Source: Apricaphanius iberus
Lineage: Eukaryota > Chordata > Actinopteri > Cyprinodontiformes > Aphaniidae
Length of the DNA stretch: 64,000 nucleotides
Reading direction: 5' to 3'
NCBI GenBank assembly: GCA_028564705.1
Contig: JAPXFQ010002670.1
Span: 1-64,000, forward strand
Shown here: positions 1 to 7,649 of the stretch, piece after piece
Layout of the letters: each line of letters starts with the position of its first letter
Position numbering within the stretch: position 1 is the first letter of the stretch
Position numbers and translations under genes: made by a program
Notes under the pieces: model-generated
What the model saw: the letters and a program-made list of their open reading frames with translations, nothing else
The model's database searches: none
Told to the model about the DNA's origin: nothing

Positions 1-532
1 CCGGCGGGAGTTTTTTCAAAATAAAATCAGAGCTGAGAGACAGAGATGGAAATGATGCACAGACACAGAATTTCTGTTTCACACTCATACACACCTGCAG
101 GTGGAGAACAGTCAGAACTGAGTTGAACTGAACTGAACTGCCGTATACAGGGGTGTACCATTTTTATTAAAGAAGAACAAAGAACGTAGTCACATGTCTA
201 TTCTCCTCCCCCTAGATTTTATTACACCAAACGTTTATTCTCAAGGTTTCCTGAGTTATCGCTGTAACCATCCGGTCTGTTTATGACTGTCTACTCTCTA
301 CTCTGTTTCTTATCTCCGCATCCCACTTTTACAACGTGCAATAAACTTAGCCTAGAGTTTTACGACTTAAAAGCTTAACCCCATAAACCATACTTGACCA
401 AACATTTCTTTACTATCATGCAAGCTAATAAAAACAGACTTTTACTTTCTGAATACTAACTAAAGATTATATAAACATATTCAATACGAGACTGTTATAT
501 AAAGTAGCCCTAAAAAAATATCAATCCCGACA
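1..532 (-). repeat. 3' LTR of the ERV (its U5 end lies outside the window)
   Basis: Aligns base for base with 11663-12190. On the minus strand it starts with TGTCGGG at 532, right after the polypurine tract. Relative to the other LTR it has one fewer GAACT unit near 125-140, a short indel near 173-187 and scattered substitutions. Its last ~9 bases before the host junction are off the left edge. Confidence 0.96.
163..168 (-). promoter_or_regulatory. Polyadenylation signal AATAAA in 3' LTR
   Basis: Plus-strand TTTATT is AATAAA on the provirus strand, followed within about 25 bases by a GT-rich, then CT-rich stretch. It is conserved at 11828-11833 in the other LTR. Placement in the middle of the LTR fits the R region. 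This is inferred from position; no transcript evidence is available. Confidence 0.6.
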
Positions 533-545
533 ATTCCCTCTTTCA
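533..545 (-). promoter_or_regulatory. Polypurine tract (plus-strand primer)
   Basis: On the minus strand the sequence just before the 3' LTR start is a purine run, GAAAGAGGGAA, ending one base from TGTCGGG. This is the expected position and composition of a retroviral PPT. The env stop codon lies only about ten bases upstream. Confidence 0.85.
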
Positions 546-554
546 ATCTTTTTT

Positions 555-2483
555 TCAAATAGATTGACCATTTCTCTGAACTTCTCCTTCAGGCTCCAAG
601 TGAGGGATTAACAGATATTGACCTTGCATATTATTACCAACAGCTTTGTCAATGCATTTTATGAATAATGAACGTATACATGGAATACAACAACATCCAC
701 ATAACACCATAGTCGACACAAATACTGCTAATGAAACCATCATTGACATTGCCAGAGTTTTCCATTTTCCAAACATATTATTTAACAAATTGTCCCACAT
801 TGAGGTATCTACACCTGATTGTTCTTTTAGCCTATTTGACAGTATTCTCAGTCCTTCTACTGCCCTAGTTAATTTTCCATCTGCATTAGTATTATTAGGG
901 ATAAACATACAGCATTGATCACCAAATATTGAACAGACACAACCCTTTTCAGCTAAGAGCATGTCAACTGCTATTCTATTTTGAAAAGCCATTAAGGAGG
1001 TGGCTTTAAGTTGCTCATGTACAGCCTCAAACCCATCTCTAGTTTTATTAGCTAATTTCTGTACATTATAGTGTATATAATTTATTCTGTCCACATTCTT
1101 GTTCAATGTACACCACCAACAAATACTCGATTCCCAACCTGCTGAGATCTGATTAACCAATTTATATTCGTCTGGAACACCTCTAGGAACTCCAATGGCA
1201 TCAATATAAGTTGGATCCTCTTCATGGCCTATTTCCCTCTTTTTAACATGATTATTCAAAGTGAGAAAAGTCTGATCTCCTGTGGGATCATACGTAAATA
1301 TTGCTACCGGCATAATTAATGTAACGGGTGCACATAATCCTGTCCAATTACTAGGTAAAATGGAGCGGAGGAACTTTCCTCCACACCACCACCAAATATC
1401 AGCACGAGCCTGAAAAGATTTAATAGAAGTTTGGATTGAATTGCAATATGTGATGTTGACTGAACCCACTACTTTATTTCCAGGCTTATCATTTTTGAAA
1501 CAAGTAAAATTATTTGGAGCAACATTACTATCAAAGAAAGGTGGGGTAGCTCTGTTGTCAGCTATAGGGAATAATTTCTCCCAGTTACTACAATCTTTTA
1601 CTGGATTTACACTAGACAGCAGGGAAACCAGACAAGTTGTGTTGAGCTCAACAGGTGCAGGGACCACCTTGAGAATAGGTCTGGCTCCCATGCACACAAC
1701 ACAATCTTGCCTCGCTTCTTGTCCGGCTTGTTCTACCATAAGCAACCAATTATTAGTGGAGCCACCCACACCTGTCATCATTTCAAAGTAATCGTCCACA
1801 GATGGTTCTTCTTTAATTACACTACCTCTTGCTGCTGAGGCCTGATTTTGACTTACCGAGGTGGAAGCATTAAGAGAGTCTTGACAGATTATAATAGGAA
1901 ATTGAACATCTTTTCCCCCTTTATAAACCCAAATTATAAAGAGAGTACAACCTTGCCCATTCTCGAGATATTTTAAGGGGAGGAGATCACTTTTAGTTAA
2001 ATTAACAGTAAGAAGTAATTTATCTGCAACCCTATCCAATTTAACCAAAGGACGCATATGTCTTGCATAAGCTGTAGTAGTGTACCTTCTCCAGTCATAT
2101 CCACGGGGATCAGCAATTAAAGTGGACCAACTAGTATCTTTTTGATCATTTGTTATGTACCACAAGGGGTAGGTTTTATATTTACTTGCTTGTTCTCCCT
2201 TATAAACTAATGTATTTAAGGGAATAGTAATCACTGCAGATCGTCCTTTTGGTATGCAAAATTTAGAAAATCCACGATGTGCGGCAGAAGAGCCACACAG
2301 TGAATAGGGAGTTGATTTTGCCATTAAGTTTCTTCTCGGTCTAATTGAGTGCACTTCAACCTGTGTTTGATTTGCAGAACTATTGTAGGGCCATTCACCA
2401 CAACAGTAAAAGATAATATTGACCAATAACATTATGCAAATACCTGTGGTGGACAGCACCTTCTTATTTTCCCAAAGATGCAT
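555..2483 (-). CDS. env: Retroviral envelope glycoprotein (Env), intact 642-aa ORF
   Basis: Surface/transmembrane glycoprotein precursor for receptor binding and membrane fusion. It starts at an ATG with A at -3. A hydrophobic signal segment lies at about residues 12-28. RPRR at 48-51 is a furin-type site that would release a leader peptide. SU contains C261-VV-C264 and a W-x-CGG...LP-x-x-W block near 364-384. KKR (414-416) is a weak candidate SU/TM boundary, lacking Arg at P4. TM has a QNR-containing immunosuppressive-like helix (about 500-513), CX6CC (C517...C524-C525), an anchor near 577-600 followed by a Cys-rich juxtamembrane stretch, and a short tail. An extra CWWC (455-458) lies at the TM N terminus. 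These are gamma-type/syncytin-like features. No stops or frameshifts, while pol is broken. Expression would need a spliced RNA; I did not locate the splice sites. Confidence 0.95.
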   Translation of the reverse strand: MHLWENKKVLSTTGICIMLLVNIIFYCCGEWPYNSSANQTQVEVHSIRPRRNLMAKSTPYSLCGSSAAHRGFSKFCIPKGRSAVITIPLNTLVYKGEQASKYKTYPLWYITNDQKDTSWSTLIADPRGYDWRRYTTTAYARHMRPLVKLDRVADKLLLTVNLTKSDLLPLKYLENGQGCTLFIIWVYKGGKDVQFPIIICQDSLNASTSVSQNQASAARGSVIKEEPSVDDYFEMMTGVGGSTNNWLLMVEQAGQEARQDCVVCMGARPILKVVPAPVELNTTCLVSLLSSVNPVKDCSNWEKLFPIADNRATPPFFDSNVAPNNFTCFKNDKPGNKVVGSVNITYCNSIQTSIKSFQARADIWWWCGGKFLRSILPSNWTGLCAPVTLIMPVAIFTYDPTGDQTFLTLNNHVKKREIGHEEDPTYIDAIGVPRGVPDEYKLVNQISAGWESSICWWCTLNKNVDRINYIHYNVQKLANKTRDGFEAVHEQLKATSLMAFQNRIAVDMLLAEKGCVCSIFGDQCCMFIPNNTNADGKLTRAVEGLRILSNRLKEQSGVDTSMWDNLLNNMFGKWKTLAMSMMVSLAVFVSTMVLCGCCCIPCIRSLFIKCIDKAVGNNMQGQYLLIPHLEPEGEVQRNGQSI

Positions 2484-3085
2484 ACTTTCTGTTAGTGGTG
2501 TGATCCTATGTTTATTTTAACCAAGGAAGGGTGTCTGTTTTTCTTTATCTTTACCTTTAAGCAATTATTTTTATTTTATTAATTTGTTTTTTATCGTTTT
2601 AACCCAATTCAATATTCTTTTAGTACAAGGCAAACTCTAGCAATTGTCACAACCTAAAAAACATTGACAAAAAACCATATCATCAAAAAAGATAATTGAA
2701 ACCAAGATTTAGTAATCAAGTCAACCTATTTATGATTTAAACACCCCTTAAAATGTTTTAGCGTATTAATAAAAACTTTTATAAAACCGTAAAAACTGAG
2801 TATTATGACAAAATCCTACAAATTTACTACTTAAAAAGTCTTTGACACCCTCTTAGGCAGTGTCTAACAATCTGCACCTGTAGAATAAAAAATTGGTTAA
2901 ACAACCTGTAAAAAAAACAGAAAAATGATTAATAAATGTTCAGTCTTTATTATTATATTTTTTAGTCTTTATTCTTGTTTATTCCTCCGTCACCAAGCGG
3001 CTGCAAGTGGTGAGACGATTCAAAAAAAAAGAGGAATATGGGGGGGGTTATATAACAGTCTTTTAAAATATATAAAAAAATGGGG

Positions 3086-3126
<41 letters not shown>

Positions 3127-3560
3127 GGGGGGGGGGGGGGGGGGGGGGGGGGGGTATATATTATTATATTATCAAGTAGATGGCTCTTTATTTCTTCCAA
3201 TTTTTTTCAGATCGCCCTCAATGAAATGCCAGCTACTTCATTAACTGAACATTTCCCCCAATAACACAAATACACAGACAGGCCCCGCCTCCTGGCTTCC
3301 TTCACCGATTGTGAAGTGGTCAAAACCTGCTGTGTAATGTGGTAGATGTTTTGCGATCTTTCTCTTCTGTATACTCCCTCTTCGAGAAAAGCAAGCCCAA
3401 ATTGCTTATCTCGCCCAATTTTGGCACATAAAGATCACACTGAATGATCACAGCAACCGGAACCAATCTTCTGGGTGGGCCAAGCCCCGCCTCCTGGCTT
3501 CGGCAGTCGATACTGCCTAGTCAGAACCGACACCACCCACTGCAGAGAGATACCCCCAGG
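2484..3560 (-). other. ERV pol-env spacer, no convincing gene
   Basis: About 1.1 kb between the integrase stop and the env start. The env-proximal 600 bp is very AT-rich. It is followed by a long homopolymer tract and a GC-richer 400 bp next to pol. The 18-base word GCCCCGCCTCCTGGCTTC occurs twice (3282-3299 and 3484-3501) in the same orientation. No ORF with recognisable content is present. The env splice acceptor should lie here but I cannot pick one. Confidence 0.7.
3082..3154. repeat. 73-bp G homopolymer tract (C on ERV coding strand)
   Basis: A run of G interrupted only by A at 3088 and T at 3126, giving uninterrupted runs of 37 and 28. It sits inside the provirus, between pol and env. 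On viral RNA it would be poly(C). Length may be inaccurate because such tracts assemble poorly. Confidence 0.95.
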
Positions 3561-4145
3561 TCAGCAGAGAGCTGCTGCAGATGAGGGACAGGAGGGGGGG
3601 TCAGGGGCCGGAGCACACTGGGACCAGTGAAACCAAGTAGAACCTTTCCCACGCAGCTGGACAGCGTGAGTCGTACGAGCAGCAACCTGGAACGGGCCAG
3701 ACCAGCGGGGCTCCTGCCACTTCCTCTTATACACCTTCAGCCAAACTCGTCCAGCCTCGTAAGCAGACGCCGCAGGTCCCTGCACGTCACGGGGAGCCGG
3801 AAGGAAGGAGGAGACCAGGCCCTTCAGCTGCTGATGATCACCTCGAGGATCTGGATCAGGATGGGGCGAAACCTGTGGTTCTCTGCCAGCCCAAGGACCA
3901 GGGAAGATCCTGCCTGTAAACATCTCATAAGGAGTAAGACCTTTCGTCCTACAGACAGATGATCTTATGGCCATCAGAGCAATAGGGAGAGCATCTAGCC
4001 AATTAAGCCCCGTCTGAGCTGAAATCTTTGCCAGCTTCAACTTTAAAGTAGAATTAGAACGCTCGACAACACCTTGCGATTGCGGATGATAAACAGTGCC
4101 GAACTTGTGGGTTATTCCCATCTGTTCCTCAACCTGCCGGAGATG
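3561..4145 (-). pseudogene. pol: Integrase, end of the core and GPY/F C-terminal domain
   Basis: Same frame as the preceding segment; eight codons separate the TAA from the ATG at 4121. The catalytic glutamate is in QGVVERSN (E20 from 4121), exactly 35 residues after the second Asp when counted through the stop. The C-terminal part has WSGPFQV, the GPY/F signature of gamma/epsilon-like integrases, and a Pro/Ser/Ala-rich end. Pol ends here, about 1.1 kb before env. Confidence 0.92.
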
Positions 4146-4718
4146 TTAATTTTTAAAATGTGTGCCATTGTCAGACCTGACCTTAGTCGGAAAGCCATGG
4201 CACGGAATCCAGTGGTTAATCAAAGATTTCACCACCGTTTGAGAAGTCTCCCGTCTAGCAGGAAAAGCAGAAAAGCACGAGGTCAATGAATCAATAATCA
4301 CTAACAGGTATCGGAAACCCCTAACAGGTGTCCCTATATCTGTATAATCGATCACGATCTCCTCGCCAGGCCTGCACAAGTCCTGGAAGGCTCCAATTTC
4401 TGGCTTGATAGTAGGCTTAGGATTAAATTGACCACACACCACACATTCACTCAAAAAACTCTTAATCATATGTGGCAGGAAAGGATGCCACCAAAAACAA
4501 AGATTACGTTTCATCTGAGTGTATGACACATGTGCCACACCATGAGCCTCCTGAAAAAGGGTGTGTTTTAACGCGGCAGGTAAAACCAAACGGCCATCAG
4601 GCCCACGCCAAAAACCATCAACAAAAACAGCACCTCTATCCTTCCACACAGTCATCTCCTGTGGCGCAGCAGCCTGCTGCGCCAACTGCAATTCCTCAGT
4701 AAAACTGTCTGACAGTTC
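4146..4718 (-). pseudogene. pol: Integrase, zinc-binding domain and most of the core
   Basis: Follows the TAG at 4719-4721 in the same frame. An HHCC zinc-binding domain has H50, H54, C83 and C86 (numbering from 4691). Two of the three catalytic acids follow: D115 in VIDYT and D174 in SDNG. TAA at 4146-4148 truncates the core before the glutamate. Integrase inserts viral DNA into the chromosome; this segment alone lacks a complete active site. Confidence 0.93.
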
Positions 4719-7433
4719 CTACGCTGACGTGACAATCAGCTGTGTGTGGACACGTGACAGGTAACCCGCTGCCTCTTTTGCAGCCAAATCTGCCGCAGCA
4801 TTTCCACGCGCATCAACAGTGTCAGCCTTGCTGTGACCCTTACACTTAAGAACAGCAAGGTTAGCTGGCAACATGACAACATCCAAAAGTTCCATAATGT
4901 CCGCATGATGCTGTATAGGCTTACCCGTAGTGGTAACAAAACCTGCTCTCTTCCACTGCGGTAATTCATAATGAATGACAGAAAACCCATAATTCGAATC
5001 AGTGTAAATCGTCACATCTTTATCTCTGCCCCACTTGCATGCTTCAATAAGAGCCCTTATTTCAGCACGCTGTGCGCTCTGCTTGCCATCAAGCTTCCCA
5101 GAAACAACAGTCTGAAAGGAATCCCCATGTTGCTCTACTATTGCAAAACCTGATCTCAACTGCCCCTGCAAATCCCTAAAACAGCAACCATCTGTATAAA
5201 GCACAACACCTGAAGGCAAAGGGTCAGATCGCAAATCAGGACGTATTTTTTGAGCAACCGAATTCAGTCTGACACAGTCATGCTGCTCCCCAGAGATGGG
5301 CATTTGGTCAGCCATGTTTATTCCTTCATGCGTAAAAACAATGTTCGGTGCTTCCAAAACTCTGCTAATTCGCTGTTGACGCAAAGTTGAAAGAGTAAAC
5401 ATCTCAGAATTAACCAATGCCATGACCCCATGAGAAGTCAAAATATGAAGTGGATAACCCCTGACAATGTGTGATGTTTTTTCCACTAGATGAGCTATAC
5501 CGGCTGCGTGTCTCGTGCAAGGCGGCTGTCTCATTTCAATAGCTTGCAGCTTTATGCTAAGATACATAAGAATCTGTCTCTGACCACACTTTTCCTGAAA
5601 CAAAATGCCATTAACAATGCCATCTGTCTCTGATGTGTCGAGAAAAAATGGACATGTATAGTCAGGAGTGGCCAAATCAGCTGCTTGTGCCAGAGCCTGT
5701 TTCAACCTAATAAATGCCTCCTCAGCTGGTATATCCCATACTAATTTAGCATGTAGATTCTTCATACCATGAGCATTCACAAGCGCTCTGAGTGGTGTGG
5801 TTAGGTTCGTGTAATGAGGCACATAATGTCTGGAAAAATTTGTCAGTCCCAGAAATGACAGCATTGATTTAACAGTGAGAGGTTTTGAATGAGCCAAAAT
5901 AGCATTTTTGTGGGTATCAGTCAGTCCAGCGTCTTGAGCTGTCACCTTCCGCCCCAGGAACTGGACCTCCTGTCTGACCAACTGAAGCTTATCACGGGAG
6001 ACTTTATAACCCTCTCTCCCCAGATGTCGTAACACAGCTAGAGTAGCTGCTATGCATGATTCAACAGTAGGGGCCGCCAAAATTAAATCGTCCACATACT
6101 GGATCAGAACACAGCCTGGAGGGAGCTGTACAGTGCTTAATGACTGCTTCAAAACCTGATTAAACAAACCTGGACTCAAAGCGAAACCCTGCGGAAGCCT
6201 ACTATAACGTAGCTTCCTTCCTCTGAATGTAAATGAAAAAACATCCCTGACAGAAGGATGGAGGGGTAAACAGAAAAACGCGTTAGCCAAATCCATGCAG
6301 GTAAACCATTTCAAATCAGGTGTAAGAGATGCCAAAGCCGTATACGGATTGGGCGTAGCAATGGGAGGGGTTTTGAGGGCCTCATTGACAGCACGCAAAT
6401 CATGTGCCATTCTGTATTTACCAGTACCTTGTTTTTCTACAGGAAAAATAGGGGTGTTATATGGAGAATCCGATGGTTCTAAAACTCCTACTTCAAGTAA
6501 CCCTGCAATAGTGTCTGCAATACCTTCTTCAGCCTGAGGTTTATGTGGATACTGCGGACGCCAAATTGGATCAGAATGTTTCATCTCAAATGTGATGGGT
6601 GTTGTATGCACTAGACCGACATCAGTGGGACCATCTGACCACAAAGAGTCAGGCACGACCTTTAATGCCTCCACTGCATCAGGATGATCTGTTTTCTCTC
6701 TGCCATGATTTCTAGAAAGCTGCAAATGTTCCAAAAAAGTAGTGTCTGAGAGCTGCGTGTTTATTTTGTACATCTGAGAAGAAGGAGAAAAAGAGACCGA
6801 AGGTATCTGGGTAGGAATCCAATCCTTTAATGCAACTCCCCTTTTAACCATTCCCCCCAAATCTTTAGCTTGATGTTTTGGATGCAACATTAGCGATATG
6901 TGCGGAAGCGCTTCAGCTTCCATCATATACCATTTATGCTGCTCTGAAGTCAGATCAGCAAACAGTGCAACACCCTCCTTCCCCACAAAGCATGGACCCG
7001 AAGCCACAGACCAAGTTTGTCCTTCAAGTTCTGTTTCAAAATTTTCCTGATACAAAGTAGGATCGCCCCTCTCATATAGGAAGGTTACATGTAATGGGTC
7101 AGGCGGTGGAACAAAAGGCTGGAGTTCAAGCAGCCACGGCTTCCAGCATCTCAGAAATTCAGCCGCAGAAGATTCACTTGCAGACATCGTAGTCAATCTG
7201 GCCCAGAAAATATCAGCCACTTGTGAAGTGTCATCCTTCAGCAAAAATTGACCACTCATGGTGTCACAGCAATGTGTATGTCCATTCGGAAAAGTCACCA
7301 TAAGTCCATCAGGGGTACACAGGATAGTAGCACCCAGTTTGATAAGCAGATCCCTGCCTAACAAGTTGACAGGAGTGGTTTGAGCAATGACAAAAGGATG
7401 TGATAGTCCTTGACCTCCCACCGCAACAGGCAA
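4719..7433 (-). pseudogene. pol: Protease C-terminus, H-x-T/S domain, reverse transcriptase and RNase H
   Basis: A 904-codon open segment (opening codon TTG, so not an independent start). In order: LLGRDLL retropepsin C-terminus (24-30); an unusual segment at about 95-235 with H115-VTF and H178-ISL; reverse transcriptase from about 275, with D381 in the palm motif DLANAF, LPQG (413-416) and YVDD (446-449); a connection region; RNase H from about 742 with D748, E791, D812, H867 and D874. All key catalytic residues are present. It is bounded by TAA upstream and TAG downstream, both in frame with its neighbours. Enzymes would copy viral RNA into DNA in cytoplasmic particles if expressed. Confidence 0.95.
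6729..7151 (-). other. Accessory Pol domain with paired H-x-T/S motifs, possibly 2H-phosphoesterase-like
   Basis: About 140 residues between protease and reverse transcriptase, where gammaretroviruses have only a short linker. It contains HVTF (H115 of the local ORF) and HISL (H178), 63 residues apart. Each His-x-Thr/Ser is preceded by PL or LP and flanked by strand-like hydrophobic residues, with a helix-like stretch after the first motif. This order resembles the 2H phosphoesterase family, whose motifs are two H-h-[ST]-h, but the spacing is shorter than usual. The assignment is inference; the motifs themselves are directly visible. Confidence 0.4.
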
Positions 7434-7436
7434 TGG

Positions 7437-7643
7437 TTAAGTGACAGGGAGAATCATCGGAGCCCCAGAGATGCCCATCACAGACACTGTGTTCCCAGAA
7501 AAATTGACGTCTGGTAAAACTCTGTCCAGCGTGCTGAAAGTAGCACCAGTGTCCACCAAGAATGGCAATGAATGTCCATATATGTCCATTGTGAGCATTG
7601 GATCCCCCTTAGTCCTGCTCACCAAGGTACTCTGCGGGCATTG
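7437..7643 (-). pseudogene. pro: Protease, N-terminal part with DTGA active site
   Basis: Continues in the gag frame directly after the gag TGA. It carries the aspartyl protease signature LVDTGATFSTL; the D-T-G-A at about 7542-7553 is the catalytic turn. The segment ends at TAA 7437-7439, before the C-terminal LLGRDLL-type element of the retropepsin fold, which follows in the same frame at about 7344-7364. It has no ATG of its own, consistent with expression by readthrough from gag. Confidence 0.92.
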
Positions 7644-7649
7644 TCAAAA
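7641..7649 (-). promoter_or_regulatory. Candidate gag-pol stop-codon readthrough site (TGA-CAA)
   Basis: Gag stop TGA (7644-7646) is followed without frame change by CAA TGC and then protease. Gammaretroviruses join gag and pol by readthrough of an in-frame stop. The CAA after the stop partly matches the CARYYA context that promotes readthrough in some RNA viruses. I did not fold the downstream RNA for a pseudoknot. Confidence 0.65.

Larger units (their letters stand above)
3561..7643 (-). pseudogene. pol: ERV pro-pol, single frame broken by three nonsense codons
   Basis: Protease, reverse transcriptase, RNase H and integrase all lie in the frame of gag, directly after the gag TGA at 7644-7646. 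Three further in-frame stops interrupt it: TAA at 7437-7439 inside protease, TAG at 4719-4721 between RNase H and integrase, and TAA at 4146-4148 inside the integrase core. No frameshift is seen across about 4.1 kb. Integrase D-to-E spacing across the last stop is still exactly 35 residues, so each break is a point change. Unless stops are suppressed, no full polyprotein can be made from this copy. The separate open segments are described individually. Confidence 0.95.

Noticed and set aside
2925..3179. 84-aa plus-strand ORF with a poly-glycine run
   Set aside because: Created by the G homopolymer tract; antisense to the provirus and without other coding signal.
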